From Clostridium tetanomorphum (lineage in GTDB: Bacteria; Bacillota; Clostridia; Clostridiales; Clostridiaceae): DNA of 64,000 bases. Made by a program: the position numbers and the translations under genes. The stretch lies in NCBI RefSeq assembly GCF_017873215.1, contig NZ_JAGGKA010000017.1:39757-103756 (forward strand). Reading direction: 5' to 3'. Numbering within the stretch: position 1 is the stretch's first letter; every line of letters begins with the position of its first letter. Positions 1-8,965 of this stretch are shown one piece after another. The notes below the pieces were generated by a model. The model did no database searches, was not told where the DNA came from, and saw only the letters and a program-made list of their open reading frames with translations.

Positions 1-160
1 TTTTTTATTTATTTCTCTATATTCTATTCACATTTTAAAAATAAATGTTAAAATAATATGGAGTTATGTTATAATAAGGTTTGTAATAAATTAATTTAGA
101 ATTGAACTTTACAAAAGTAAATTTAATATATAAATCTATAGATAAGGATGGATGCGGGGA

Positions 161-1420
161 ATGGATAAATTAGTAATAAATGGTGGTAAACCCCTATATG
201 GAAAAGTAGAAATTAGTGGAGCAAAAAACGCTGCTGTAGCAATTCTTCCAGCAGCTATAATGGCAAGTAAAGGAACTTGTATAATAGATAATACACCTGA
301 TATAGAAGATGTTCATTGTATAGAAAGAATAATTGAAAGTTTAGGATGCAACGTTAATGTATCTAATACTTCTATAACAATAGATAGTTCTACTTTAAAT
401 AGTTATGATGCTAATACAGAAGATGTTAGAAAGATGAGAGCTTCTTATTATCTTATAGGAGCTTTACTAGGTAGATTTAAGAAAGCTAGAGTTGAAATGC
501 CAGGAGGATGCCCAATAGGGGTAAGACCTATTGATCAACATATAAAAGGATTCGAAGCCTTAGGAGCAAGAGTTAGCATTGAACATGGTGTTGTTACTGT
601 TGAAGCTGATAGATTAATAGGTACAAATATATTTTTTGATGTAGTTAGTGTTGGAGCTACAATTAACGTTATGTTAGCTGCAGCATTGGCAGAAGGCACT
701 ACTGTACTTGAAAATGCCGCTAAAGAACCTCATGTAGTAGATGTAGCTAACTTTTTAAATACTATGGGTGCCAATATTAAAGGTGCTGGAACTGACGTTA
801 TCAGAATAACAGGAGTTGAAGAACTTAAAGGTTGTTCTTATAGTGTTATTCCAGATCAAATTGAGGCTGGTACATATATGATAGCAACCGCGGCTTGTGG
901 TGGAGAAGTTACCATAAATAATGTAATTCCAAAACATTTAGAATCAATATCTGCTAAACTAATAGAAATGGGCGCTGAGGTCATAGAAAACGGTGATTCC
1001 GTTACTATTAAGTCAAATAAAAATCTAAAAGGAGTAAATGTAAAAACTCTACCTTATCCTGGATTCCCTACAGATGTTCAACAACCTATGAGTGCAATTT
1101 TATGTATTTCTAAAGGTAGAAGCATGATTAATGAAAGCATTTGGGAAAGTAGATTTAAACATGTAGATGAATTAAAAAAGATGGGTGCTAGTATTAAGGT
1201 AGAAGGTAGAACTGCTATTATAGATGGTGTAGACAGATTAACTGGTGCAGTAGTTAAAGCAACAGACTTAAGAGCTGGTGCTGCCATGATAATAGCTGGA
1301 CTTATTGCAGAAGGCTCAACAGAAGTTTTAAATATAGAACATATAGATAGAGGATACCCTAATATTGAAAATAAATTTAATAAATTAGGTGCTGAAATAA
1401 AAAGAGTTACTGTTTTATAA
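161..1420 (+). CDS. murA: UDP-N-acetylglucosamine 1-carboxyvinyltransferase (MurA)
   Basis: First committed step of peptidoglycan synthesis in the cytosol: it transfers enolpyruvate from PEP to UDP-GlcNAc. The N-terminus [20 protein letters not shown] and the active-site loop [14 protein letters not shown] are those of the family. The Cys at about residue 117 is the one alkylated by fosfomycin, so a fosfomycin-sensitive enzyme is expected. Length 419 aa is normal. An in-frame ATG lies 9 bases upstream at 152, but 161 matches the family start and has AAGGATGG at a good distance (144-151). Clostridia often carry two MurA paralogues and I cannot tell which this is. walJ follows after 14 bases, probably in the same transcript. 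Positions 1-160 hold only AT-rich leader sequence. Confidence 0.95.
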   Translation: MDKLVINGGKPLYGKVEISGAKNAAVAILPAAIMASKGTCIIDNTPDIEDVHCIERIIESLGCNVNVSNTSITIDSSTLNSYDANTEDVRKMRASYYLIGALLGRFKKARVEMPGGCPIGVRPIDQHIKGFEALGARVSIEHGVVTVEADRLIGTNIFFDVVSVGATINVMLAAALAEGTTVLENAAKEPHVVDVANFLNTMGANIKGAGTDVIRITGVEELKGCSYSVIPDQIEAGTYMIATAACGGEVTINNVIPKHLESISAKLIEMGAEVIENGDSVTIKSNKNLKGVNVKTLPYPGFPTDVQQPMSAILCISKGRSMINESIWESRFKHVDELKKMGASIKVEGRTAIIDGVDRLTGAVVKATDLRAGAAMIIAGLIAEGSTEVLNIEHIDRGYPNIENKFNKLGAEIKRVTVL

Positions 1421-1434
1421 GGTGGAGAATTATT

Positions 1435-2220
1435 ATGAATTTTTGTTCTTTATATAGCGGAAGCAGTGGTAATAGTATTTTTGTTTCTTCTAAGAATACT
1501 AAAATACTTATAGATGCTGGTCTTCCAGGTAAAAGTATAGATAAAGCTTTAAATGACATAGGTGAAAATCCTAACGAAATAGATGCAATATTTGTAACCC
1601 ATGAGCATACAGATCACACAAAAGGAGTGGGTGTATTATCAAGAAAATATGATATTCCTATTTATACTCATCCTCTCACATGGAAGTCTATGATGTCCAA
1701 TATAGGAAAAATCAAAGATAAAAATATTAGATTTATAGATAGTGAATGTGTAACCATTAACGATATGGATATCATTAGTTATAAGATTCCCCATGACGCA
1801 GTATCACCCCAAGGTTATGCTGTATATAGTGAAAACAAAAAATTTTGTTTAGCTACAGACTTGGGCCATTTTTCTAAAGAGGTGGAATATGCCCTTAAAG
1901 ATGCAGATGCAATCTTAATTGAAAGTAATCATGACGTAGAAATGTTAAAATTCGGGCCGTATCCTTATCCATTAAAAAAACGAATTCTAAGTAATGTTGG
2001 ACATTTATCTAATGAAGATTGTGGCAATGCTATAGTAGACTTAATAGCTAAAGGGAATAAAAAAATAATGCTAGGCCATTTAAGTAAAACTAACAATTAT
2101 CCTGAATTAGCATATCAAACTGTAGTAAGTGTATTATTGGAAAACGGAGTTGAGTTAGAAAAAGATATAGAATTGTTCATGGCCAAACGAGATATGCCAA
2201 GCAATTATATAGAATTCTAA
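1435..2220 (+). CDS. walJ: MBL-fold metallohydrolase of the WalJ/YycJ family
   Basis: Metallo-beta-lactamase-fold protein of 261 aa. The start MNFCSLYSGSSGNSIFV and the metal motif THEHTDH (about residues 55-61), with further His/Asp residues (ATDLGH, ESNHD, GHLS), match WalJ/YycJ, which is linked to cell-wall and DNA-replication homeostasis in Bacillus; its substrate is not settled. RBS GGTGGAG precedes the ATG by 7 bases. In Bacillus the gene belongs to the walRK operon and lies near rlmH. Here murA precedes it and rlmH lies 1.3 kb downstream, but walRK itself is not in the window. Confidence 0.85.
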   Translation: MNFCSLYSGSSGNSIFVSSKNTKILIDAGLPGKSIDKALNDIGENPNEIDAIFVTHEHTDHTKGVGVLSRKYDIPIYTHPLTWKSMMSNIGKIKDKNIRFIDSECVTINDMDIISYKIPHDAVSPQGYAVYSENKKFCLATDLGHFSKEVEYALKDADAILIESNHDVEMLKFGPYPYPLKKRILSNVGHLSNEDCGNAIVDLIAKGNKKIMLGHLSKTNNYPELAYQTVVSVLLENGVELEKDIELFMAKRDMPSNYIEF

Positions 2221-2235
2221 GGGATGGTGAATATT

Positions 2236-2799
2236 ATGAAAAAATGGGTTATTATCAGTATATGCTGTCTATTAACTTTATCTTTAATTCTTAGTGGTTG
2301 TGAAAAAAAGGATAAACTAAGTATACAAAATAAGGAAAAAATCGAAAAAATAACTCTACCTAATTCTAAAGATGATGTCATAGACTTAGAATTATATTTC
2401 GACTCTTCAAAAGACAATAAACAATCTGAAATAGCAAAAGAGGAAAGATTAATAAAAAAAGATGAGTTTATAGGTGAACTCATTATTCATGAACTTATAA
2501 AAGGTCCTACTGTAAATAGCAAATTAAGACCTATTCTTCCAAAGAATACTAGACTATTAAGTTTTTCAATAAAAGATAAGATAGCTTATGTAAATTTAAG
2601 TAAAGAAGCTTCAACAAAAATGTCGTCTAACAAAGAAGAAGCTTCCTTAAAAGGATTAATCTGGTCATTAACAAGTTTATCTTCTATTGAAAAAGTTAAA
2701 ATACTAGTAGAAAATAAAAATATAGATACTTTAGGTGGAAATTTTGATATATCTAAACCCTTAGGAAAAACGGATTTGGATAATGCAAAAAAGAAATAA
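2236..2799 (+). CDS. GerMN-domain lipoprotein
   Basis: Predicted lipoprotein of 187 aa. The signal peptide MKKWVIISICCLLTLSL ends in lipobox ILSGC, so Cys22 would be lipidated. The C-terminal part (GELIIHELIKGP..., LRPILPKNTRLLSFSI, AYVNLSKE) is a GerMN domain as in GerM, a protein of sporulation and germination. ATG 2236 is preferred over an ATG 12 bases upstream because GGTGA lies 5 bases before it. It follows walJ by 15 bases and is probably cotranscribed. Its exact role is unknown; in Bacillus GerM acts at the engulfment-stage cell wall of the forespore. Confidence 0.8.
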   Translation: MKKWVIISICCLLTLSLILSGCEKKDKLSIQNKEKIEKITLPNSKDDVIDLELYFDSSKDNKQSEIAKEERLIKKDEFIGELIIHELIKGPTVNSKLRPILPKNTRLLSFSIKDKIAYVNLSKEASTKMSSNKEEASLKGLIWSLTSLSSIEKVKILVENKNIDTLGGNFDISKPLGKTDLDNAKKK

Positions 2800-2895
2800 A
2801 TTTAGTTTGAAGATTGAATATAAAATAAATTTTTATTATAATATCTTATAGTGTATAAGATAAATTATAAATTTTTTACTAAAGGAGATTTATTT

Positions 2896-3396
2896 ATGAG
2901 TTTATATAAAGATTGGACAAATATGGTTATCGATTATGTGAAAACGAAAGGTGAAGCTGCTTTTTGGAAAGAATACGGAGCTATTGAAAAGAATATCTAT
3001 ACTAAAATATTAGCTAATCATAATAAGGAAATTAAAGGTTCTATTAAAGATTTAGCTATTGAATTTGAAACATCAAGTATATTTTTCATGGGATTTTTAG
3101 ATGGAATAAATGAAAGCCTTGTAAATTCTATAGACTTAGAGCAAGTAGAGGAAAATACTGATTTAAATTTAGTTATAGATTTTGAAAAGCTTTATTTTAA
3201 TATGCTAGATGCAAAGGCAGATTATCTATATAACCTTCCTCAATGGGATGCAATATTTTCAGCAGAAAAGAGAAAAGAAATTCATACTGACTGGAAAAAT
3301 TCAAAAACTGTTGTTAATAAAGACAAAATAGGAAGAAATGATCCTTGTCCTTGTGGAAGCGGTAAAAAATACAAAAAATGTTGTGGTAACAACTAA
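2896..3396 (+). CDS. SEC-C motif protein
   Basis: Soluble acidic protein of 166 aa ending in a SEC-C zinc-binding motif ([19 protein letters not shown]), the same metal-binding tail found at the end of SecA and in many otherwise unrelated proteins. The first 130 residues have no family that I recognise. ATG 2896 has AAAGGAGAT 9 bases upstream; a GTG at 2851 in the same frame has no ribosome binding site. A strong hairpin terminator follows. Function unknown; the motif suggests metal-dependent binding to a protein or nucleic acid partner. Confidence 0.8.
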   Translation: MSLYKDWTNMVIDYVKTKGEAAFWKEYGAIEKNIYTKILANHNKEIKGSIKDLAIEFETSSIFFMGFLDGINESLVNSIDLEQVEENTDLNLVIDFEKLYFNMLDAKADYLYNLPQWDAIFSAEKRKEIHTDWKNSKTVVNKDKIGRNDPCPCGSGKKYKKCCGNN

Positions 3397-3414
3397 AAAA
3401 TTATAATTACCTTT

Positions 3415-3457
3415 ACAAAAAGCAAGCATATATTAACACAATATGCTTGCTTTTTGT
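3415..3457. terminator. Perfect 17-bp hairpin terminator
   Basis: Arms 3415-3431 and 3441-3457 pair perfectly around a 9-base loop, with A and T runs at the two ends. It closes the SEC-C transcript just before rlmH. Confidence 0.85.
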
Positions 3458-3497
3458 ATAATGTTTTAAATTAAACAGTATTATAGGAGAAAATAAC

Positions 3498-3977
3498 ATG
3501 AATATAACTATTATTTCCGTAGGAAAAATAAAAGAAAAGTTTTTGAGAGATGCTATAGATGAATATTCCAAAAGACTTACAAGATATTGCAAATTGGAAA
3601 TCATAGAAGTATCAGACGAAAAAACTCCAGATAATGCATCCCAAAAAGATGAGTTACTAATAAAAGAAAAAGAAGGAGAAAAAATTTTAAAATATATAAA
3701 AGATACTAACTTTGTAGTATGTCTTGCCATAGACGGTAAAATGCTATCTTCAGAAGATTTAGCATCCTTTATACAATCTCAAGGGCTGTATGGAAATAGT
3801 GATATTTGCTTTATTATAGGTGGCTCTTTAGGTCTTTCAAATAAAGTACTAAAAAGAGCAGATTACAAGCTCTCATTTTCTAAAATGACTTTTCCCCATC
3901 AGCTTATGAGAGTTATTCTATTAGAACAAGTGTATAGAAGCTTTAGAATAAATAGTGGTGAACCGTATCACAAATAA
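3498..3977 (+). CDS. rlmH: 23S rRNA (pseudouridine1915-N3)-methyltransferase RlmH
   Basis: SPOUT-family methyltransferase of 159 aa that methylates pseudouridine 1915 in helix 69 of 23S rRNA on the assembled ribosome. The family start [19 protein letters not shown], the knot glycine loop IIGGSLGLS and the conserved C-terminal end SGEPYHK are all present. AGGAG lies 9 bases before the ATG. A hairpin terminator lies upstream, so it has its own promoter or depends on read-through. Confidence 0.96.
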   Translation: MNITIISVGKIKEKFLRDAIDEYSKRLTRYCKLEIIEVSDEKTPDNASQKDELLIKEKEGEKILKYIKDTNFVVCLAIDGKMLSSEDLASFIQSQGLYGNSDICFIIGGSLGLSNKVLKRADYKLSFSKMTFPHQLMRVILLEQVYRSFRINSGEPYHK

Positions 3978-3997
3978 CTGTAGTTTTTTTGACATGG

Positions 3998-4240
3998 TTA
4001 AATATTGGGTAAAGCACTTTTAATAATTTCACGCATAACATGAAACGCTTTAGTTCCTATACAATAACAAGTATAAAACTTGGTATTCAACGATTTCAGT
4101 TGGGTTGCCACTTCGTGTATGGGCACCTTGGATTCGGATTTCTTTAACGCAGGGTTGAGTAAGATGGGCTCCACCGATAGTAGCATCTATCTTTTCGCAA
4201 TGCTTATGAGTGCTTATGAGTGGATTTATATATGGCAATC
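3998..4240 (-). pseudogene. Fragment of an MBL-fold metallohydrolase
   Basis: Two minus-strand frames together resemble the C-terminal part of MBL-fold proteins of the dihydropterin/RFAP-synthase-like group. One frame gives KHCEKIDATIGGAHL (like ...IYAVIGGFHL). The other gives QLKSLNTKFYTCYCIGTKAF (like ...YPCHCTGEKA). A frameshift separates them, and an exact 10-base tandem duplication (TGCTTATGAG twice, 4201-4220) lies at the upstream end. The first metal-binding half of the gene is missing. Part of the stretch is clearly richer in GC than its surroundings. Only the remnant is supported, not a function. Confidence 0.55.
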
Positions 4241-4256
4241 TTCACCTGTCCCTTTG

Positions 4257-5306
4257 TTAAATATGGACATTTAATAATTTTTCTGCATTTTTAACGACAA
4301 TATGTTCCCTAGCTTGTTGATTGTTCTCTGTTGCCTCTAATACTCTAGAAAGAGTTATTGATTGAGGTAACGCTGGCCAGTCCGAACCGAATAATAATCT
4401 TTCATAGCCTACTTCTTGTATTAAATATTGAATACTATCAGTAGATTGACAGGATAACTCAGTATAAGTAGCTGGATACTGCTTAAGATACTCTGCGACT
4501 AGCTTATATTCACTAATACCACTATGTCCAAAAATAAATTTAAAATCTCTTGGTAACTCCTTTAACAGTTCTCCATAAATTTCTACTCGCGTGGATTGTA
4601 ATAGTTTCCACATTAAGTTTGAAGTGTTGCTTTTCTTTATATGGGTTAAAGAACCTGTATGAAGAAGTACTGATAATCCTACTTCATGGCATACCTTGAA
4701 AACTTCAATAAGCGGCTTAAAATTATTCTTTAATTCCATATCTGTTATTTTAATCTTATATCCTTTTGCTCCTAAGCTTTTGTACTTTACTAGTTTTTCT
4801 GTCATTTTAGGGTCACCAGGATATACAGAACAAAAAGCAGTTAATCTATCTGGATAATCCTTAGCCACTTTTAATGCTTCTAAAGAACGGTCATATTTCT
4901 TTGAACTTATTGGAAGAACGACATTTCTTTTAATCATGTTTTCTTCTTGAGATTTAAAACAATTTTCATAGGTTCCACTATGGATAATATATTTAAAAAT
5001 GTTGTAACCTTCTAAAGAGAATTTTAAAACCGATAATAATCCCTTCTTTTTTTCATCAGTGCTAATTTTGGTCCAGTAAGGTACTGCCAAATCCATATTG
5101 TCTATATCAGGTAAGGTTCTGTAATTTAATGTGTTCCCCTTGGTATTTGGATTAATAATCTTAAAGGGTAGAACATTGGACATATGGGTATGAAAATCAA
5201 TGATGTCTAGTTTTTCACAATAATCAATTATGAAATCACCTTTTTCATTTAGTTTTAAATACTTTTCCTTCTTAACAAAATCTTGTTTGCTCATCATACA
5301 ACTCAA
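4257..5306 (-). CDS. Amidohydrolase-related protein (Amidohydro_2 type)
   Basis: Metal-dependent TIM-barrel hydrolase of about 349 aa. Metal motifs are in the expected order: DFHTHM near residue 38, LLHTGS near 214, FGHSG near 260 and LLFGSDWP near 304. The substrate is not evident; relatives are decarboxylases, lactonases and amidases. The TTG at 5306 has AAAGGA 5 bases upstream; ATG codons at 5297 and 5294 are alternatives. A TetR regulator lies 20 bases upstream on the same strand, so the two probably form one autoregulated unit. Confidence 0.75.
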   Translation of the reverse strand: MSCMMSKQDFVKKEKYLKLNEKGDFIIDYCEKLDIIDFHTHMSNVLPFKIINPNTKGNTLNYRTLPDIDNMDLAVPYWTKISTDEKKKGLLSVLKFSLEGYNIFKYIIHSGTYENCFKSQEENMIKRNVVLPISSKKYDRSLEALKVAKDYPDRLTAFCSVYPGDPKMTEKLVKYKSLGAKGYKIKITDMELKNNFKPLIEVFKVCHEVGLSVLLHTGSLTHIKKSNTSNLMWKLLQSTRVEIYGELLKELPRDFKFIFGHSGISEYKLVAEYLKQYPATYTELSCQSTDSIQYLIQEVGYERLLFGSDWPALPQSITLSRVLEATENNQQAREHIVVKNAEKLLNVHI

Positions 5307-5326
5307 CCCATTCCTTTAAAACCATC

Positions 5327-5929
5327 TTATTTTTTCATTCCCTCAATAATAGTCTCCAGCATATCACTGATAGCATCCTCAATACTTTCCTCATCTGCAA
5401 ACTCATAATTTTCTAAATTTACAACACATGATGTAATCATATAAGCTGATGTATTCACCTTTAAATCCTTTCTCAATTCGCCTTTGTCCATGTATAATCT
5501 TATAGCTTCTTCCAATAATCGATAGCTTTTAGGGAGTTCGTTTTTCAAAACCTCTTTTCTTAATTCTTGTGGACATTCATTAATAAATTTATCTTTTAAT
5601 TTCTCTAACAGTGGATCTATATTTTCAAATTTTCCTGCTTCTTCTAACATTTTTATACAATAATCTTTAAACTCTAGTTTTTCCACATCCTTTTTGATTT
5701 TTTCCAGGATATTTTTTTTCTCATTTCCAATTTGACTAAAGATATATTGGTATAAGTCATCTTTATTCCTAAAGTATTGATAAAAGCTTCCTTTAGGTAT
5801 TCCGGCTCCAATGACAATACTATCTATAGTAACTCTGTTATAATGAGCTTGGGAAAACTCTCGCATAGCTGAATCAATTATTCTCCTTCTTTTATCCTCT
5901 TGTAAATTAAAAAATGTATCTTTCGGCAT
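5327..5929 (-). CDS. TetR/AcrR family transcriptional regulator
   Basis: 200-aa repressor with the typical N-terminal helix-turn-helix (RRRIIDSAMREFSQ... VTIDSIVIGAGIPKGSFYQYF, residues about 13-52) and a variable ligand-binding C-terminal part. RBS AAGGAAGGATGG precedes the ATG. The amidohydrolase gene follows directly. A perfect palindrome 122-136 bases upstream of the start (6051-6065) is a good operator candidate. The ligand cannot be read from the sequence. Confidence 0.88.
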   Translation of the reverse strand: MPKDTFFNLQEDKRRRIIDSAMREFSQAHYNRVTIDSIVIGAGIPKGSFYQYFRNKDDLYQYIFSQIGNEKKNILEKIKKDVEKLEFKDYCIKMLEEAGKFENIDPLLEKLKDKFINECPQELRKEVLKNELPKSYRLLEEAIRLYMDKGELRKDLKVNTSAYMITSCVVNLENYEFADEESIEDAISDMLETIIEGMKK

Positions 5930-6050
5930 ACTGCCATCCTTCCTTTCTTTTCAATTTCCATGATATAAAAATCTATTAAATGTAATAAAATTTTTTTCCA
6001 AACCTTATTCTCTCTTTCCTCCATTTCCCTACCCTCTTTAACATATTTTT

Positions 6051-6065
6051 ATGACTGTTAGTCAT
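6051..6065. promoter_or_regulatory. Candidate TetR operator
   Basis: ATGACTGTTAGTCAT is a perfect 6-3-6 inverted repeat of the form commonly bound by TetR-family repressors. It lies between the tetR gene and the dead radical SAM gene, both on the minus strand. Confidence 0.55.
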
Positions 6066-6083
6066 ATATTCGCATGAAATTTA

Positions 6084-6380
6084 TCATTTGTCAAGAGTCT
6101 TATCATGAGTCTTTGTGGAATATATCAAATCAATCCTGTTTAATAACATTCCCTCCGTCCTGTAGGTCGCAGGGAATTCTGTTGCTTGGGACCAATTCCC
6201 AGCCTGAACTTCTGCCAAATCAGCTTCAATATCCTCCAAAGAGGACATTCTAAATTTGAAGGGAAGGTCATCATAGAGAGTACAAAATTTGCACTTGTGG
6301 TGAGTGCAGCCAGCTGTTACTTCAATTAATAGAGAGGATGCCTCATATGTAATTTTCTAAATATTTCCAGAATAATGCAC
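6084..6380 (-). pseudogene. Truncated radical SAM protein gene
   Basis: Reading the minus strand from a GTG at 6380 (GGAG upstream) gives VHYSGNI, a TAG stop at 6357-6359, then SSLLIEVTAGCTHHKCKFC. This is the start of a radical SAM protein with its C-x4-C-x2-C iron-sulfur motif, followed by TLYDDLPFKFRMSSLEDIEAD. Similarity fades after about 70 residues and the frame closes with TGA at 6084-6086. The SAM-binding and substrate regions are gone. One nonsense codon plus the missing C-terminal three quarters make it non-functional. Confidence 0.7.
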
Positions 6381-6448
6381 GTATATCGCTCCTTTGTGAT
6401 GATTTTTTCTATAAACCGAGTCTCAAAATAGCGGCCTTCCGTTTCTGA

Positions 6449-6781
6449 TTCAAATGTTACAGCAAAGGTTTTATTTATTCAAGTACGGTCTTTTTATGGT
6501 ATATAGCTTTTTATAAAGTTCATCGCTTTGGCCAACTAATACGTCGTTTAGATGGTATAACACAGTCTATACTTACTAAACAGCTTCATGAGTTGGAGGA
6601 AGATGTTTTTTTACATCGGGAAATTTACAAAGAAATTCCACCTAAGGTTGAGTATACTTTAAGTGAACTGGGAAAAAGTTTTATTCCCGTTTTGAATGCC
6701 ATGATGGACTGGAGTCAAACTCATTTGTGTCCAGGTTATGTGAATCCATATATAAAACAAGAAGAAGTGAATAACAAGTAA
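6449..6781 (+). pseudogene. HxlR-family regulator remnant
   Basis: From about 6500 the frame reads VFLWYIAFYKVHRFGQLIRR, then LDGITQSILTKQLHELEED and HREIYKEIPPKVEYTLSELG, the winged-helix core of HxlR regulators. The frame is open from 6449 to 6781, but there is no start codon with a ribosome binding site and the conserved N-terminal IGGKW segment is unrecognisable. The 63 C-terminal residues could only be made from an internal TTG at 6593. A decayed gene is more likely than a short active one. Confidence 0.6.
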
Positions 6782-6878
6782 TTTTATTAAGTTAAATTAG
6801 TAAGAACATATTAGATAAATGAAAATTAAAGTAAGTTTTAGACCATCTCTACTTGATATTAGATTCGGGGATATATGT

Positions 6879-7190
6879 ATGCAGTATTTTACAGGTCAAG
6901 TAGCAAAATTTTTGGGTGTTCATCCCAACACAGTAAGACTTTACGAAGAACTCAATTTAATTTCAAAGGTCCCTAGAAATATGAAAGTTCTATTTGAAGA
7001 GTATGAGGATAGTATTATATTTAGAGTGTATGATTTTGATAGTAAATATGATTTGAATAAAACTTCATTCACATATTACTTCATGCATCTTCTATCTGTT
7101 AGTTTCTTTACATACTTTTTTATAAATACAAATCTAAATATATATATTAGTAGTTATTATTTCATATGGCTTTTTATTTATTGTTTATGA
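6879..7190 (+). pseudogene. MerR-type helix-turn-helix fragment
   Basis: From ATG 6879 (GGGG upstream) the frame reads QYFTGQVAKFLGVHPNTVRL and YEELNLI, the first 30 residues of a MerR regulator. After residue 33 the similarity stops and an unrelated, very AT-rich hydrophobic tail runs to 7190. The wing, dimer helix and effector domain are absent, so this looks like a truncated gene joined to other sequence. From 7191 to 7349 I see only AT-rich sequence leading to cotJA. Confidence 0.55.
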
Positions 7191-7349
7191 ACTTCTGGTA
7201 AGAAAAATATATTCAATCTTGCTTAATTAAATAAAATTTAAGCAACATTTTATTTATATATAATTTATATACATAAATTGTAACAATTTTATTTAAATAC
7301 AATATAATGTAATTATGTGAGCAACAAATAAGGAGGATAATATATAAAT

Positions 7350-7592
7350 ATGGCTCATAATATAAGACCAGAAATTAATATGCCAAATATGGCTTGTATG
7401 CCTATTCCCAAATGTATTCCACAGGAAACTGTAATTTGCAATGTCAGACTAGCTGCTGCATATGTTCCTTATCAAAAACTCTGTACTCTTTTCTCTCCTA
7501 TAGAAGCGCTTAAACATGGTACTGTTTTTCCTGAGCTCTATAGTCCTTATGAGGGAAAAAATAAAAAATCCCCCTACTGTGGGTGTAAATAA
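7350..7592 (+). CDS. cotJA: Spore coat protein CotJA
   Basis: 80-aa protein with the CotJA core RLAAAYVPYQKLCTLFSPIEA...GTVFPELYSPYE. It is Pro/Cys-rich at the start and ends in YCGCK. In Bacillus the cotJABC operon is made in the mother cell, mainly under SigE, and the proteins join the spore coat. AAGGAGG lies 13 bases before the ATG, a rather long spacing. AATACAAT around 7296-7303 resembles a SigE -10 element but I see no convincing -35. cotJB follows after 14 bases. Confidence 0.9.
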   Translation: MAHNIRPEINMPNMACMPIPKCIPQETVICNVRLAAAYVPYQKLCTLFSPIEALKHGTVFPELYSPYEGKNKKSPYCGCK

Positions 7593-7606
7593 AAGGAGGG
7601 TAACTT

Positions 7607-7894
7607 ATGTCAAAAGAAATAGATAAGATGGATCTCTTAAGACAAATCTGTGCTTTAAATTTCGTACTTGAAGACCTCTCCTTATATCTTAATACTCACC
7701 CAACGGATGGTGAAGCTCTTGCAAAATATAATTCGTGTGTAGTAAGCGCAAATGCATTAAAGAAAAAATATGAAAGTTGCTTCGGAATGCTATCTGAGCA
7801 CAGCTCCCAAAGCCCTTGTCCATGGCAGTGGATAAATGAACCATGGCCTTGGGAATATGAAGCTAATTTCAGACTTTGTGGAGAGGAGAGATAA
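7607..7894 (+). CDS. cotJB: Spore coat protein CotJB
   Basis: 95-aa protein with the CotJB features: helical LLRQICALNFVLEDLSLYLNTHP, then YNSCVVSANALKKKYE, then the aromatic end CPWQWINEPWPWEYEANF. AGGAGGGTAACTT precedes the ATG. It is the middle gene of the cotJ operon; cotJC starts 3 bases after its stop. Confidence 0.92.
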   Translation: MSKEIDKMDLLRQICALNFVLEDLSLYLNTHPTDGEALAKYNSCVVSANALKKKYESCFGMLSEHSSQSPCPWQWINEPWPWEYEANFRLCGEER

Positions 7895-7897
7895 TAC

Positions 7898-8497
7898 ATG
7901 TGGACTTATGAAAAGATATTAGAGTATCCAGTAAAAATTAAAAATCCTAATCCTAAAATGGCAAAAGTAATTATAACCCAATATGGTGGTCCAGACGGAG
8001 AATTAGCTGCATCTTTAAGGTACTTAAGTCAAAGGTTTTCTATGATTACTCCTCAAGCCATTGCTACATTAAATGATATAGGTACGGAAGAATTAGCTCA
8101 TCTAGAAATTGTAGGTTCAATAGTTCACCAATTATTAAAAGGAGCAAGTGTTGAAGAAATTGAAAAAGCAGGTATGGCTGCTTACTATGCAGACCATGAT
8201 AGAGGTATCTATCCAGTTAGTGCTGCTGGTGTTCCTTTCACTGCTGCATATATTCAATCTAAAGGTAATCCTATTGTAGATCTTACTGAAGACTTGGCTG
8301 CAGAGCAAAAAGCAAGGGCTACCTATGAATATCTTATCCAGATGGCTGATGATCCAGATGTAATAGAACCTTTAAAGTTCTTAAGAGAAAGAGAAGTCGT
8401 TCATTATCAACGATTTGGTGAAGCTCTAAGAATAGTTCAAGATTATCTACAAGAGCCTCATTTATTTGTAATGCCAAAACCTAACTATATGAAATAA
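7898..8497 (+). CDS. cotJC: Spore coat protein CotJC, manganese-catalase family
   Basis: 199-aa ferritin-like protein homologous to dimanganese catalases. Metal-ligand Glu/His residues are visible in PDGELAASLRYL, GTEELAHLEIVG, AAEQKARATYEYL and EREVVHYQRFGEAL. It probably protects the spore from peroxide and helps anchor the CotJ layer. It is the last gene of the operon and is followed by a hairpin terminator. Confidence 0.93.
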   Translation: MWTYEKILEYPVKIKNPNPKMAKVIITQYGGPDGELAASLRYLSQRFSMITPQAIATLNDIGTEELAHLEIVGSIVHQLLKGASVEEIEKAGMAAYYADHDRGIYPVSAAGVPFTAAYIQSKGNPIVDLTEDLAAEQKARATYEYLIQMADDPDVIEPLKFLREREVVHYQRFGEALRIVQDYLQEPHLFVMPKPNYMK

Positions 8498-8515
8498 TAA
8501 AATGAAAAAATTTTT

Positions 8516-8546
8516 AATGCAGAGAATAAATAATTTTCTCTGCATT
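8516..8546 (+). terminator. Terminator of the cotJ operon
   Basis: Arms AATGCAGAGAA (8516-8526) and TTCTCTGCATT (8536-8546) pair perfectly over a 9-base loop, followed by T-rich sequence. Confidence 0.8.
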
Positions 8547-8585
8547 TTAATTATTAAGCAATTCTTAACTTTAACTAGAATTTAC

Positions 8586-8753
8586 TTAAAAAAAATACTT
8601 TAAATAGTCGTGGCCACCTGTAAACGGGTCAATAAATTCTTTCATACTTATTTGATCACTTACTATATCTTACTGTAACTGATTTTTTATATATTCTTGT
8701 ATTGCCTTTTTGTTTTTTCCTACTGTATCTACATATATATCATATGTATTTGA
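8586..8753 (-). mobile_element. Remnant of an IS200/IS605-type TnpA transposase
   Basis: The minus-strand frame reads YDIYVDTVGKNKKAIQEYIK, NQLQ, a TAA stop, then DIVSDQISMKEFIDPFTGG and a natural stop at 8586-8588. This is the C-terminal part of an IS200-type Y1 transposase. The catalytic HUH and Tyr parts are missing and an internal stop has replaced what is probably a Glu codon. The element is dead. No IS ends can be defined. Confidence 0.7.
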
Positions 8754-8965
8754 CGGAGGTAAAATGCATGGCAAAGAATGAGCCAAGCAAGCCAGACGAT
8801 GTAAAAACCAAGCCGGATAATGTAACATGACGGATGAAAAATCCGAAGCCAGCCAGTCCTTACAAGACGATGGAAAAGCTCAATTCATTCAATGCTTTAC
8901 TCTGTTTTTTAAAAGCTCTTTTATATTCTGTCCTTGATTGGTAATTCTAGAATGGCTTTTAAACC

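Noticed and set aside
4201..4220. Tandem 10-base repeat as a possible CRISPR or regulatory repeat
   Set aside because: Only two copies with no spacer; better explained as a small duplication in a decaying gene. No CRISPR array was seen anywhere in the window.
6593..6781. HxlR C-terminal frame as a small intact regulator
   Set aside because: Starts at an internal TTG without ribosome binding site and lacks the first helices; the homologous frame extends upstream without a start.
8764..8827. Short frame MAKNEPSKPDDVKTKPDNV behind GGAGGT
   Set aside because: 21 codons inside a decayed region; the ATG paired best with the GGAGGT gives only five codons. Noted within the fragment entry but not called as a gene.
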